Under the pieces are notes generated by a model. The model had not been told where the DNA came from and searched no databases. It saw nothing but the letters and a program-made list of their open reading frames with translations. The translations under genes were made by a program, and so were the position numbers. From Aeromicrobium marinum DSM 15272 (GTDB lineage Bacteria; Actinomycetota; Actinomycetes; Propionibacteriales; Nocardioidaceae), in assembly GCF_000160775.2 (NCBI RefSeq), contig NZ_CM001024.1, positions 1,737,712 to 1,801,711 on the forward strand: 64,000 nt of DNA. Direction: 5' to 3'. Shown here one piece after another: positions 1 through 10,527 of this stretch. Each line of letters starts with the position of its first letter. The first letter of the stretch is position 1.

Positions 1-303
1 CAGCCGTTGCTCGACCGCGGCCTCGGGGAGGTCCTGCTGACCCTCGGGTCCCGTGGCGCGCTCCTGCTCACCGCGGACGGCGCCTGGTCGGCTGCACCAC
101 CGCCCGTCACTCCGCGCAGCACCGTCGGCGCCGGGGACTCCGCGTTGGCCGGATATCTGATCGCCGACCTGATGGGCCGGGGGCCGGCCGAGCGTCTGGC
201 CAGTGCCGTGGCCCATGGCAGCGCGGCGGCATCGCTGCCGGGCTCCAGGATGCCGGGCCCGGACGACCTGCCGGACGTGCCGCCGGCGCAGCGCCTGGTG
301 TGA
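1..303 (+). CDS. PfkB-family sugar kinase (1-phosphofructokinase-like), C-terminal part
   Basis: The reading frame is open from the window edge and ends in TGA, leaving 100 C-terminal residues. It contains the PfkB signature STVGAGDS (about residues 40-47 of the fragment); the Asp is the expected catalytic base, followed by the helix SALAGYL typical of ribokinase/FruK folds. The serine after GAGD (rather than Thr or Ala) and the short tail resemble 1-phosphofructokinases, which phosphorylate fructose-1-phosphate after PTS uptake; this assignment is an inference because the N-terminus lies outside. It converges on the next gene with only 3 bp between stops. Confidence 0.75.
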   Translation, partial: QPLLDRGLGEVLLTLGSRGALLLTADGAWSAAPPPVTPRSTVGAGDSALAGYLIADLMGRGPAERLASAVAHGSAAASLPGSRMPGPDDLPDVPPAQRLV

Positions 304-306
304 GCG

Positions 307-1464
307 CTAGGAGACCTCGGTCTCGAAGCTGATGCCCGCCGCCTGCAGACGTTCGATGAGCGGGACACCCATCGCGACCGCCGTGGTGACCTGACCGGAA
401 ACCGCGGGCAGGTCGTCGAACGCCAGGCACAGCGCCGACTCCGCCAACATGCGGGACGTCTCGGTGTAGCCCGGGTCGCCGCCCTTGACGAGGGTTCGGG
501 CGGTGCGTCCGCCGCCCTCGCCGATCACGGTCAGCCGGAACCAGGACTTCTCACGGGTCGCCTCGCTGGGACCGTCGCCCGGATCCTTGGCCTTGAGCAT
601 CAACGCCCGCAGCGGACGGACCTGTGCGGCCAGCGTCGCCACCCCCAGACCCAGACCACCTGCGACCGTCATCCGCAGGGTCTTGAGGTGGGCGTAGTGC
701 TCGTACCGGAAGTCGGGGCCGTACCGCTCCAACGCGCGGGCGGACCGCAGCACGACCAAGGGGTCGAGGGTCGGCAGGGGAATGCCCCAGCCCTCGACGC
801 CGTCGGCCCTCCCGGCCCGACCGCCGCCCTTGACGACCCGGCCGGCGGGCCGCTCCTCGGCGGACCGGCGCTCGCCGGCGACGCGTGCGGACTGTCGCAG
901 CGAGGACATCTGGTTGATGGCCGAGTGGTAGGTGCCCCCGGAGAACTCCGCGGCGGCCCGGATGTACCCCCGGACCCTCAGCGGGACGCCTTCGGGCAGC
1001 GCCAGCACGGTCGCGAGGACACCGAGATCGTAGGGGATGGAGTCGAAGCCGCAGGCGTGCACGATGCGGGCTCCGCTGGCCTCGGCCGTGGCGTGGTACC
1101 TGAGCCACATCTCGTCGACGAACTGCGGCTCTCCGGTGAGGTCGACGTAGGCGATGCCGGCCTCGGCGGCCGCCCTGACGACGCCCTCGCCGTACTTCAG
1201 GTACGGCCCGACCGTCGTGACGACCACCCGGGTGCGGGCGGCCATGGCCGCGAGGGACTCGTCGTCACCGGTGTCGGCCTCGACGATCTCGGGACGGACA
1301 CCGCCGGCCGCGTCGATGCGGCGCGCGACCTCCTCGAGCTTGCTCCGGCTGCGGCCCGCGATGGCCCAGGTGGCGCCTTCGGGCAGGTGCTTCGCGAGGT
1401 AGTCGGCCGTCAGTCCGCCGGTGAACCCGGTGGCACCGAGCAGGGTGATGTCGGTGTGCGCCAC
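307..1464 (-). CDS. Saccharopine dehydrogenase-like NAD(P)-binding protein
   Basis: A 385-residue protein with an N-terminal Rossmann fold (LLGATGFTGG, about residues 8-17) followed by AIAGRSRSKLEEV, the pattern of the saccharopine-dehydrogenase-like/trans-acting enoyl reductase family (Rv2449c and Rv2953 type in mycobacteria). Members are reductases of lipid or unknown substrates rather than true lysine-pathway enzymes; the substrate here cannot be told. The GTG start lies 4 nt after the clpX stop codon without a clear own ribosome site, suggesting translational coupling to clpX. Convergent with the kinase fragment. Confidence 0.8.
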   Translation of the reverse strand: MAHTDITLLGATGFTGGLTADYLAKHLPEGATWAIAGRSRSKLEEVARRIDAAGGVRPEIVEADTGDDESLAAMAARTRVVVTTVGPYLKYGEGVVRAAAEAGIAYVDLTGEPQFVDEMWLRYHATAEASGARIVHACGFDSIPYDLGVLATVLALPEGVPLRVRGYIRAAAEFSGGTYHSAINQMSSLRQSARVAGERRSAEERPAGRVVKGGGRAGRADGVEGWGIPLPTLDPLVVLRSARALERYGPDFRYEHYAHLKTLRMTVAGGLGLGVATLAAQVRPLRALMLKAKDPGDGPSEATREKSWFRLTVIGEGGGRTARTLVKGGDPGYTETSRMLAESALCLAFDDLPAVSGQVTTAVAMGVPLIERLQAAGISFETEVS

Positions 1465-1468
1465 GGGA

Positions 1469-2737
<1,269 letters not shown>

Positions 2738-2858
2738 GTGGGGTCCTTCCCTTCCGTGCCTGAGGTGACGAGCCCGAGACCCCGGACACCGCCCTCGCCA
2801 GCGTAACCGCCATCACGGACGGCGTCGCGGTCTCGAGCGGGGCCCGGGGTGCGTGTCG

Positions 2859-3461
2859 TCAGACCTCGGGGGTCTTCAACGTGTCGAGGACCTGGTCGAT
2901 CAGGCCGTACTCGAGGGCCTGCTGGGCGGTCAGGATCTTGTCGCGGTCGACGTCGCGGCTGACGTCCTCGGGCGAGCGGCCCGTGGAGGTCGAGATCATC
3001 TGCTCCATCAGCGACCGCATCCGCATGATCTCGTTGGCCTGGATCTCCAGGTCCGAGATCTGACCGCCGGTGCCCTCGGTGTAGGGCTGGTGGATCAGGA
3101 TGCGCGCGTTCGGCAGCGCGAACCGCTTGCCCGGGGTCCCGGCGCCCAGCAGCACGGCCGCGGCCGAGGCGGCCTGGCCGAGGCAGAACGTCTGCACGTC
3201 GGGCTTGAGGTAGCGCATCGTGTCGTAGATGGCCGTCATGGCCGTGAACGAGCCGCCGGGGCTGTTGATGTAGATGCTGATGTCGCGGTCCGGCTCCATG
3301 ACCTGCAGGCACAGCAGCTGGGCGATGACGGCGTTGGCGACGTCGTCGCTGATCGGCGTGCCGAGGAAGATGATGCGGTCCTCGAACAGCTTGGCGTAGG
3401 GGTCGATGCGCCGGAACCCGTAGGACGTGCGCTCCTCCCACTGGGGGATGTAGTAGCTCAT
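2859..3461 (-). CDS. clpP2: ATP-dependent Clp protease proteolytic subunit ClpP2
   Basis: About 200 residues beginning MSYYIPQWEERTSYGF, which matches the usual ClpP2 start; a longer in-frame extension into clpP1 is ignored. The nucleophile elbow is GQAASAAAVLL (catalytic Ser) and the catalytic His lies in ARILIHQPY. Actinobacterial Clp peptidase is a mixed ClpP1-ClpP2 tetradecamer, and this is the second subunit. It starts 28 nt after the clpP1 stop, so the two are surely co-transcribed. Confidence 0.96.
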   Translation of the reverse strand: MSYYIPQWEERTSYGFRRIDPYAKLFEDRIIFLGTPISDDVANAVIAQLLCLQVMEPDRDISIYINSPGGSFTAMTAIYDTMRYLKPDVQTFCLGQAASAAAVLLGAGTPGKRFALPNARILIHQPYTEGTGGQISDLEIQANEIMRMRSLMEQMISTSTGRSPEDVSRDVDRDKILTAQQALEYGLIDQVLDTLKTPEV

Positions 3462-3489
3462 GGTTGCGTCCTGTCCGTCGTCGTGGTGC

Positions 3490-4095
3490 TCATCGGTTGA
3501 CCTCGCCGGCGGTGGCGACCACATGGTCGATGAAGCCGTACTCCAGGGCCTGCTGCGGCGTGAACCAGCGGTCGCGGTCCGCGTCGATCTCGACCTGCTC
3601 CAGCGTCTGACCGGTGTGCAGGGACTGCAGCTCGTTGAGCTGCTTCTTGAGCAGGATGCTCTGCTCGGCCTGGATCTTGATGTCGGACGCCGATCCACCG
3701 ATGCCGCCGGACGGCTGGTGCATCATGATGCGGGCGTGCGGCAGGGCGTACCGCTTGCCCTTGGTGCCGGCCGCCAGCAGGAACTGGCCCATCGAGGCGG
3801 CCAGGCCCATGCCGAAGGTGGCGACGTCGTTGCTGATGAACTGCATCGTGTCGTAGATCGCCATGCCGGCGTCGACCGAACCACCCGGGCTGTTGATGTA
3901 CAGCGAGATGTCGGAGGTGGGGTCCTCCGCGCTGAGCAGCAGCATCTGGGCGCAGATCGCGTTGGCGTTGTCGTTGCGCACCTCGGACCCGAGGAACACG
4001 ATGCGTTCCTTGAGCAGGCGCTGGTAGATGTGACCGTCGAGGTCGAGCTGGCCCGCCTCACCGGCCATGCGGGGCTGATCGTGTGGTGTGTTCAC
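3490..4095 (-). CDS. clpP1: ATP-dependent Clp protease proteolytic subunit ClpP1
   Basis: About 201 residues with nucleophile motif [11 protein letters not shown] and catalytic His in ARIMMHQP. I place the start at GTG 4095 ([10 protein letters not shown]) because a TACTGT -10-like hexamer sits about 7 nt upstream of it on the minus strand, suggesting a leaderless mRNA; ATG 4068 is the alternative. A ClgR-type site lies 55-65 bp upstream. The ClpP1 subunit pairs with ClpP2 and works with ClpX or ClpC in regulated proteolysis. Confidence 0.95.
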   Translation of the reverse strand: MNTPHDQPRMAGEAGQLDLDGHIYQRLLKERIVFLGSEVRNDNANAICAQMLLLSAEDPTSDISLYINSPGGSVDAGMAIYDTMQFISNDVATFGMGLAASMGQFLLAAGTKGKRYALPHARIMMHQPSGGIGGSASDIKIQAEQSILLKKQLNELQSLHTGQTLEQVEIDADRDRWFTPQQALEYGFIDHVVATAGEVNR

Positions 4096-4149
4096 GCTCT
4101 CGACAGTAGACGCCGGGACGGGGCGACACACGCACAAACCCCGCCTGTT

Positions 4150-4160
4150 CGCTGATGGCG
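4150..4160. promoter_or_regulatory. Candidate ClgR operator upstream of clpP1
   Basis: The sequence CGCTGATGGCG fits the CGC-Y-N-A-N-R-GCG core I recall for the actinobacterial ClgR activator, which controls clpP1P2 and clpC. It lies 55-65 bp upstream of the proposed clpP1 start, just downstream of the SRPBCC gene, as expected for an activator site. The motif is short, so chance occurrence is possible. Confidence 0.5.
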
Positions 4161-4192
4161 GACGAGGCCGCGGGTGCCGCGCCCGCGCCCGG

Positions 4193-4654
4193 TCAGGACG
4201 CTTCGGCGGTCGACTTGATCGTGGCCAGGGTCGACTCGATGCCGGCCTGCAGCTCGGTCTCGAAGTCGTCCGTGCCGCCCATGAGGCTGTTGGTCAGGAC
4301 GTTCGAGACCTTCTTGACGCCGTGCGGGGCACGCCGCGACTCCGTGAGCCGGGTACCGGTGGCCGTCGGCTCCAGCTCGTAGCTCCAGACCGTGCCGTTC
4401 TCGACCACCCGGAAGGCGAGCTCGCGGTTCGGCTCGAAGACCTTGACCTTCGACCGGGTCGGCCACACCAGCAGGCCTCGGCGGTTGACGTTGATGGTGG
4501 TCGTGCCGACGCCGACCTCGCCGCCGCGCACGATCATCTTGCGGCACTGCGGGCTCCACTCCCCCATCCGCTTGAGGTCGGAGACGATCGACCACACCTT
4601 CTCGGGCGGGGCGGCGATGTCGATGCTCGCGGAGATCAGGTCACGGTTGGCCAT
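4193..4654 (-). CDS. SRPBCC (START/Bet v1-like) family protein
   Basis: A 153-residue single-domain protein. The N-terminal [20 protein letters not shown] pattern, the segment [18 protein letters not shown] and the alternating strands that follow are typical of polyketide-cyclase/dehydrase-like SRPBCC proteins, which bind hydrophobic ligands in a helix-grip pocket. The ATG is preceded by a GAAGGAA ribosome site. It lies between a hydrolase gene (27 nt upstream) and clpP1. Ligand unknown. Confidence 0.8.
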   Translation of the reverse strand: MANRDLISASIDIAAPPEKVWSIVSDLKRMGEWSPQCRKMIVRGGEVGVGTTTINVNRRGLLVWPTRSKVKVFEPNRELAFRVVENGTVWSYELEPTATGTRLTESRRAPHGVKKVSNVLTNSLMGGTDDFETELQAGIESTLATIKSTAEAS

Positions 4655-4681
4655 GGGGTTCCTTCGGGCTGGTGGTGCGGG

Positions 4682-5938
4682 TCAGCGGTCGCCGGAGGCG
4701 GCGATCGCCCGGCGCGAGCGCGCCGACGCGGTGATCCACTCGATCAGCCAGTCCCCCACCCTCGGGTGGTTGAGCAGGGCGAAGTGGTTCGCGCTCGGAA
4801 TGTACTCGAAGCGGGCGCCCTCGACCACAGCGCCGCTGCGGCCCACGCCGGTGGCCGACGAGAAGTGGACCAGCAGGTCGCCCAGCACCGCGCTGAAGGG
4901 GTGGCGCTGGCTGGCGCCCAGGGTGCAGGCCACGAAGTGGTACTCGGCATGGGCGAGCGGCGCGGCCGCGATGCGGTCGAGACCCCACTGCACGGTGAGG
5001 TCCTGGCCCTCCCACTCGTCGGCGCTGATGTAGCCGTGACGCAGGTCGACGATGCCGGCCGAACGGGTGTCGAGGATCCGGCCGAACGGGCGGGTCTCGG
5101 GCAGGAACCGCAGCATGCGGGACCCGACGTGCGCCACCTTCTCGAGCGCGGCGCCGGTGTGCGGGGTGCCCAGGCAGACCACGTCCCGCACCAGGTGCGG
5201 CCAGGTCTCGCCGGCGGCGGTCGCGTGGTTGGTGGCGGCGCGCACGACCAGGCCGCCCATGGAATGGCCGACCAGGGTGATGCGCGTGACCCGCACGGGC
5301 CAGGCCTCGACCATCTGCCGCAGCATCGCGTCGAGGTGCTTGCCGTTCTCGGACACGTGGAGCCCGGTGTTGTACCGGATCGTGACGGGGGTGCCGTCGG
5401 TCTCGGCGGTGATCCGCTCGGGATAGCTGGTCCCGAGGACCTTGCGGCCGTTCAACCAGGACTCGTCGTCCTCGCACAAGCCGTGCAGGAACACCACGAG
5501 GTGGCTCGAGGCGTCGCGGAAGGCCTCGGTCAGCGGCCACGCGGTGACCGGGACGTCGTCACCGTCGACCCGCACCGACATCGTGATCGCCTGCGGGTCG
5601 TCGAGCATCCGCAGCTCGTCACCGATCAGCCCGTTGACGGCCGCGACCACCTGACGACCGAACCGGGTGGTCTCGACGGGCCGGCCAACACCTCGCGCCG
5701 ACAGGGCGCGCACGGATCCGCTGCCGACGCGCAGCACACCGGAGATGGCTCCGTACAGGGACGTGACCACCGCGTCGTGCAGGGACTCGGGGACGCGGCT
5801 GCCGACGACCCGGGTGGCACGGAACGCGCGGTCGGCCACGGCCTGGTGCACGTCGCGGGCCGTGCCGACGATCAACCGGTCACCGTAGTCGAGCGCGAGG
5901 GCGGCGACGTCGGTGGTGCGGGCGGGTGTGGCGGGCAT
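4682..5938 (-). CDS. Alpha/beta-hydrolase (PGAP1/lipase-like)
   Basis: About 418 residues. An oxyanion/strand segment VVFLHGLCEDDESW is near residue 150 and the nucleophile elbow GHSMGG near residue 225, with a late ANHFALLNHP region that could supply the catalytic His. It most resembles esterase/lipase-like hydrolases of unknown substrate. ATG 5938 was chosen; no ribosome site is visible and AT-rich hexamers lie directly upstream, so a leaderless start is plausible (GTG 5977 is possible). It sits where M. tuberculosis has lipP near clpP, but is not clearly orthologous. Confidence 0.75.
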   Translation of the reverse strand: MPATPARTTDVAALALDYGDRLIVGTARDVHQAVADRAFRATRVVGSRVPESLHDAVVTSLYGAISGVLRVGSGSVRALSARGVGRPVETTRFGRQVVAAVNGLIGDELRMLDDPQAITMSVRVDGDDVPVTAWPLTEAFRDASSHLVVFLHGLCEDDESWLNGRKVLGTSYPERITAETDGTPVTIRYNTGLHVSENGKHLDAMLRQMVEAWPVRVTRITLVGHSMGGLVVRAATNHATAAGETWPHLVRDVVCLGTPHTGAALEKVAHVGSRMLRFLPETRPFGRILDTRSAGIVDLRHGYISADEWEGQDLTVQWGLDRIAAAPLAHAEYHFVACTLGASQRHPFSAVLGDLLVHFSSATGVGRSGAVVEGARFEYIPSANHFALLNHPRVGDWLIEWITASARSRRAIAASGDR

Positions 5939-6041
5939 GGTCACATACTGCCGGTATCCCGCGATGAACGGAACCACCGGGCGGGGCGTTCTTGGTCACT
6001 TCTCAGCGGTCGCGACCCGGCGCCCCACCCCGTGGCACCGG

Positions 6042-7412
6042 TCAGGCGGTGGGCTCGGCCTCGGCCTCGTCGTCGGGGCCGCCGAGGGAACCGTCGGCCT
6101 TGAGGTTGGCCAGGTCGACGGGGTTGCCCGAGCCGTCGACGACCTTCGCGCCCTCCACGAGCGAGGCGAGCGCCTTGCCGCGCAGCACCTCGCTGACCAT
6201 CTCGGGCACGTGGTTGTGCTCCATGATGTGCTGGATGTAGCTGCTGGGGTCCTGCCCGGACTGCTGGGCGCGGCGGAAGATGTGCTGGCTCAGCTCGTTG
6301 TCGTCGATGCCGATCTCGTTCGCCTCCACGACCTGGTCGAGGATGAACTGGGCGGTGATCGAGTCGCGCACGCTGCGCTCCAGCTCGGCCTCGAACTCCT
6401 CGGCGGTCTGGCCCTCGTCCTCGAGGTAGCCCTCGAAGGTGAGGCCCGCCTGGGCGAGCTGCTGCTCGATCTGCTGACGGCGGCCGGTGAGCTCGGCCGA
6501 CACGATGTCCTCGGGCAGCGGCGCCTCGACGCGACCGATGATCTCCTCCAGCACGAGGTCGCGGGCCTCGGCGGCCTGCTCCATCCGCTTGCCGCGGGTC
6601 ACCTTCTCGGTCAGGTCGGCACGCATCTCGTCGACGGTGTCGAACTCCGACGCCATCTGGACGAACTCCTCGTCGAGGTCGGGCAGCTCGGTCTGCTTGA
6701 CCTCGGTGACCGTGACGGTGACGTCGACCTCTTGGCCCTTCAGCTCGCCGCCGACCAGGGTGGTGCCGAAGGTCGCGGTCTCGCCGGCCGAGAGACCGGT
6801 GACGGCCTCGTCGAGCCCGTCCAGCATGGTCCCGGCGCCGATCGTGTAGGGCATGCCCTCCGCGGTGGCGGCCTCGATGGCCGTGCCGTCCTTCTCGGCG
6901 GCCGAGAGGTCGATCGTCAGCGCGTCGCCCTCGGCCGCGGCCCGCTCGACCACCGTAAAGGTGGCGAAACGCTGGCGCAGCGCCTCGATCTGCTCGTCGA
7001 CGTCGTCGTCACCGACCGTGGCGTCGGAGACGCTGACCTCGATGGTGGAGATGTCCGGCAGCTCGATCGCGGGGCGCACGTCGAACTCGGCCACGACCTC
7101 GATGTCCTGGCCGTCGTCGAACTTCGCCAGGTCGATCTCGGGCTGGCTCAGCGGCTGCAGCTTGGTCTCGGCCACGGCGGCGCTGTACCAGCCGGGCAGG
7201 GCACTGTTGATGGCCTCGTCGAGGACGGCTCCGCGACCGATGCGCTGGTCGACGATCGCCGCCGGCACCTTGCCCTTGCGGAACCCGGGCACCTGGATCT
7301 GCGCACCGATCGTCTTGTAGGCCTGCTCGAGCGAGGGGGTGAACTCCTCGAACGGCACCTCGATGGTCAGCTTGACCCGGGTGGGGCTCAGGTTCTCGGT
7401 GGTGCTCTTCAC
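6042..7412 (-). CDS. tig: Trigger factor, ribosome-associated chaperone and prolyl isomerase
   Basis: A 456-residue protein. The N-terminal ribosome-binding domain carries the signature GFRKGKVP, followed by an FKBP-type PPIase domain (about residues 150-240) and the helical C-terminal chaperone arms; an acidic tail (GGPDDEAEAEPTA) ends the protein. GTG 7412 is preceded by AGGAG at good spacing, which rules out the longer upstream frame. tig is upstream of clpP1P2X on the same strand, the classical order, here separated by the hydrolase and SRPBCC genes. Confidence 0.96.
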   Translation of the reverse strand: MKSTTENLSPTRVKLTIEVPFEEFTPSLEQAYKTIGAQIQVPGFRKGKVPAAIVDQRIGRGAVLDEAINSALPGWYSAAVAETKLQPLSQPEIDLAKFDDGQDIEVVAEFDVRPAIELPDISTIEVSVSDATVGDDDVDEQIEALRQRFATFTVVERAAAEGDALTIDLSAAEKDGTAIEAATAEGMPYTIGAGTMLDGLDEAVTGLSAGETATFGTTLVGGELKGQEVDVTVTVTEVKQTELPDLDEEFVQMASEFDTVDEMRADLTEKVTRGKRMEQAAEARDLVLEEIIGRVEAPLPEDIVSAELTGRRQQIEQQLAQAGLTFEGYLEDEGQTAEEFEAELERSVRDSITAQFILDQVVEANEIGIDDNELSQHIFRRAQQSGQDPSSYIQHIMEHNHVPEMVSEVLRGKALASLVEGAKVVDGSGNPVDLANLKADGSLGGPDDEAEAEPTA

Positions 7413-7575
7413 GTGGGTGACTCCTGCGGTGGATGAACGAACATGGCCCGCGGAAATCCCACGCGAGCCACCGGCCACTCTACGGGGTCGGACCGGGCCC
7501 GCGACCCCGGGGCTGCGGGGATATCCGGGGACGAGCGACGGCACCGGGCCGTGCCCACGGATCCACCCGGCCGGT

Positions 7576-9219
7576 TCACACGGTGAGGATCCGCGCCGAT
7601 CCGGGCCGCAGCGCCCGGGCGGCGAGCCGGCGGGTCCCGGCCCCCGGGTCGGTGCGGTCGCTGATCGCCCACCACTCCATCAGGAGGCGCTCGGGGGTGA
7701 CCTCGAGCACGCAGTACCCGTGGTCGTCGAGGTTGACGAAGCGGACGTGCGGGTTGAGCGTCACGATCGCCTCCTCCATCGCGAGGGACACCGTCCTCGG
7801 GGACGTGCCCATGAAGTCGTCGACGTTGTTGCTGGTGACCGACGCGCACACGAACTCCGCCGCAACGGGGCGACCGTCCGCACCCTCGACCTCGTTCGCC
7901 CACGCGGTGTGCACGTCACCGCTGAGGAACACGACGCCGTCCACGTCGTCCGCGCCGATCGCCTCGAGCAGGCGTCGACGGTCGGCGGGGTACCCGTCCC
8001 ACGTGTCGGTGTTCGGTTGCGCCGGACCCCAGGCCATCGGGTCGGTCGTGCGACGGACCGCGATCTCCTCGGCGGACGGCCGGGGTGGCATCAGCATCGG
8101 GGCGATCATCACGGGGTTGCCGACCAGCTTCCACCGGGCGGTGGAGGTGCGCAGGGTGTCGACGAGCCAGGCGTGCTGCGCCGGACCCGTCAGCGAGCGG
8201 TCGGCAGCGTGGGTGCGCGGGTCGTCGACCTCGAGCCGCTGGTCGCGGTGCCCCCGCAGGTCGAGCATCGTGAGGTCGGCGAGGTCGCCGAACTGCAGGT
8301 GACGGTGGATGTCGGCGCCGTCGCCGGCGACCGCGGTGCCGGACAGCCGGACCGGCATCCACTCGTCGTAGGCCCGCTGTGCCGCCCATCTGCGGTCCTC
8401 GAACGAGCCTTCGTCGGGCTGGTGCTCGAAGGCCCCGCCGGGGAACCATCCGTCGGCCACCTCGTGGTCGTCCCAGGTGACCACGAACGGCACGGCGGCA
8501 TGGAGCGCCTGCAGGTCGGGGTCGGTCTTGTACTGCGCGTGCCGCACCCGGTAGTCGGCCAGCGTGACGGTCTCGTGGGGCGGCTCGTGGTGGCGGACGT
8601 CGTCCCAGTCGTGTCCGTGGGTGTACTTGCCCGGCTGGTACTCGTACAGGTAGTCGCCCAGGTGGACGACGGCGTCGAGGTCCCCCCGCTCGGCCAGGTG
8701 ACGGTAGGCGCTGAACCAACCGGCCTGCCAGTTGGAGCACGACACCACACCGAACCGGAGACGCGCCGGGATCGCGCCCGGCGCGGGTGCCGTCCGGGTC
8801 CGGCCGACCGGCGACACGTCGGGCCCGGACACGAAGCGGTAGAGGTAGCTCCGGCCCGGCAGGAGCCCGTCGACGTCGATCTTGACGGTGTGGTCGCTGC
8901 GGACGTCGGTCGTGACGACACCGGAGCGCACGATCCGGGTGAAGTCCTCGTCGGTCGAGACCTCCCAGGTCACCTCGACCGGGTCACCGAGCCCGGAGCC
9001 GGGACGCGCGTCGAGGGTGGGCGACACGCGGGTCCAGATCACCACGGCGCCCGGCAACGGATCACCCGAGGCGACGCCGTGCTGGAACCGGTGGTGACGG
9101 AAGGAGGCGGCGGGCGACGGTATGGCCGCCGGGCCCACGACTCCGGCGACGGCAGCGAGACCCATGCCGCCGATCAGCACCTGACGACGGGACGGGCCGG
9201 GGGCCAGGGAGCTCCGCAC
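7576..9219 (-). CDS. phoD: PhoD-type alkaline phosphatase, Tat-exported
   Basis: A 547-residue secreted phosphodiesterase/phosphomonoesterase. The N-terminus has a twin-arginine signal (SRRQVLIGG, residues 10-18, then a hydrophobic stretch). The PhoD N-domain FQHGVASGDP is followed by metal-binding motifs VSCSN, HLGDYLYEY, WDDHEVADG and LSGDVHTAW, the Fe/Ca centre layout of PhoD. It would release phosphate from organic phosphate outside the cytoplasmic membrane. The start is GTG. It is transcribed away from the Old Yellow Enzyme gene. Confidence 0.9.
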   Translation of the reverse strand: MRSSLAPGPSRRQVLIGGMGLAAVAGVVGPAAIPSPAASFRHHRFQHGVASGDPLPGAVVIWTRVSPTLDARPGSGLGDPVEVTWEVSTDEDFTRIVRSGVVTTDVRSDHTVKIDVDGLLPGRSYLYRFVSGPDVSPVGRTRTAPAPGAIPARLRFGVVSCSNWQAGWFSAYRHLAERGDLDAVVHLGDYLYEYQPGKYTHGHDWDDVRHHEPPHETVTLADYRVRHAQYKTDPDLQALHAAVPFVVTWDDHEVADGWFPGGAFEHQPDEGSFEDRRWAAQRAYDEWMPVRLSGTAVAGDGADIHRHLQFGDLADLTMLDLRGHRDQRLEVDDPRTHAADRSLTGPAQHAWLVDTLRTSTARWKLVGNPVMIAPMLMPPRPSAEEIAVRRTTDPMAWGPAQPNTDTWDGYPADRRRLLEAIGADDVDGVVFLSGDVHTAWANEVEGADGRPVAAEFVCASVTSNNVDDFMGTSPRTVSLAMEEAIVTLNPHVRFVNLDDHGYCVLEVTPERLLMEWWAISDRTDPGAGTRRLAARALRPGSARILTV

Positions 9220-9349
9220 GAGCCCATTCGCGCAGGTGTGACCGATGCCCGGCCGTCCTCCCGGTGAACGTCGGCTGTCGCGTCGCGGTCATCTCGGTGA
9301 TCCCGCCCACGCCGGGAATGGATCACCGTCGCGATGGTTGAACCTTCAC

Positions 9350-9374
9350 GGACCGCCCCGCTGCGGGGCGGTCC
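9350..9374. promoter_or_regulatory. 11-bp perfect hairpin in the leader of the Old Yellow Enzyme gene
   Basis: GGACCGCCCCG, a 3-nt CTG loop, then CGGGGCGGTCC form a perfect 11-bp stem. It lies between divergent phoD and the flavin reductase gene, ending 33 nt before the latter's ATG. Position argues for an operator or mRNA leader structure more than a terminator, since no gene ends here. There is no T-run. Confidence 0.5.
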
Positions 9375-9407
9375 CCACGAGCCCTTCCCCGACGTCAAGG
9401 AGTACCC

Positions 9408-10487
9408 ATGTCCGACGTGTTCGAGCCCGTCACCATCGGCGACTGGACCCTGCCCCAGCGATTCGTCATGGCCCCGCTGACCCGCAACCGCGCCGGCAAC
9501 GGCCAGGTGCCGCGCGACATCGCCGCGACCTACTACGGGCAGCGTGCCGGTGCCGGCCTGATCGTCGCGGAGGGCACGCAGCCCAGCGCGGTGGGGCAGG
9601 GCTACCTCGCGACCCCGGGCATCCACACGCCGGAGCAGGTCGAGGGCTGGCGCGCCGTCGGCGAGGCGGTCCACGAACGGGGCGGCCGACTCGTCGTGCA
9701 GCTCATGCACGTGGGTCGCATCGCCCACCCCGACAACAAGGGCGGGCTCGAGAGCGTCGCACCGAGCGCGATCGCCGCACCGGGGAACATGATCACCGCC
9801 GAGGGCGAGAAGCCGCATCCCGTCCCGCGGGCGCTGGAGACCGACGAGATCCCCGGCATCGTGGCCGAGTTCGTGCACGCGGCCGAGTCGGCGATCACGG
9901 CCGGCCTCGACGGGGTCGAGGTGCACTCCGCCAACGGCTACCTGCTGCACCAGTTCCTCGCGCCCTCGTCCAACGAGCGCACCGACGGCTACGGGGGCTC
10001 GCCCGAGAACCGGGCGCGCCTGACCGTCGAGGTCGTCCGCGCGGTCGCCGAGGCGATCGGACCGGAGCGCACGGGTATCCGCATCTCCCCCGCCCACAAC
10101 ATCCAGGGCGCGCTCGAGACCGACCCGGCCGACGTGGCGGTCACCTACGCGGCACTCGTCGACGGCATCGCCGATCTCGGCATCGCGTACCTCAGCATCC
10201 TCGGCGATCCGGCGGGCGAGCTGTTCCAGGACCTGCGGTCCCGCTTCGGTGGACCCGTCATCGCCAACACCGGCTTCTCGCAGGTCACCGATCTCGACGA
10301 GGTGAAGCGGATCGTCGAGCAGGGGCAGGCCGAGCTCGTGGCGGTGGGCCGCGAGTACCTCGCCAACCCGGACCTGGAGACCCGCTGGCGCACGGGCTCG
10401 GAGCTCAACGAGCCGAACCCCGCAACCTTCTACGGCGGCGGGGCCGAGGGCTACACCGACTACCCCACGCTCGACGACGCCGCCTGA
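9408..10487 (+). CDS. Old Yellow Enzyme family ene-reductase (NADH:flavin oxidoreductase)
   Basis: A 359-residue TIM-barrel flavoprotein of the NemA/OYE class, which reduces activated C=C bonds and nitro esters using NAD(P)H and FMN. The N-terminal MAPLTRNRA loop, VVQLMHVGR, and EVHSANGYLLHQF (His-x2-Asn pair that binds substrate carbonyl) are all present, as are SNERTDGYGGS and a C-terminal VAVGREYLANPD phosphate-binding segment. CAAGGAG precedes the ATG. Full length for the family. Physiological substrate unknown. Confidence 0.93.
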   Translation: MSDVFEPVTIGDWTLPQRFVMAPLTRNRAGNGQVPRDIAATYYGQRAGAGLIVAEGTQPSAVGQGYLATPGIHTPEQVEGWRAVGEAVHERGGRLVVQLMHVGRIAHPDNKGGLESVAPSAIAAPGNMITAEGEKPHPVPRALETDEIPGIVAEFVHAAESAITAGLDGVEVHSANGYLLHQFLAPSSNERTDGYGGSPENRARLTVEVVRAVAEAIGPERTGIRISPAHNIQGALETDPADVAVTYAALVDGIADLGIAYLSILGDPAGELFQDLRSRFGGPVIANTGFSQVTDLDEVKRIVEQGQAELVAVGREYLANPDLETRWRTGSELNEPNPATFYGGGAEGYTDYPTLDDAA

Positions 10488-10527
10488 GCCGCCCCACCCT
10501 CCCGCGCTCCTCCCCGGGGTTGGAGGG

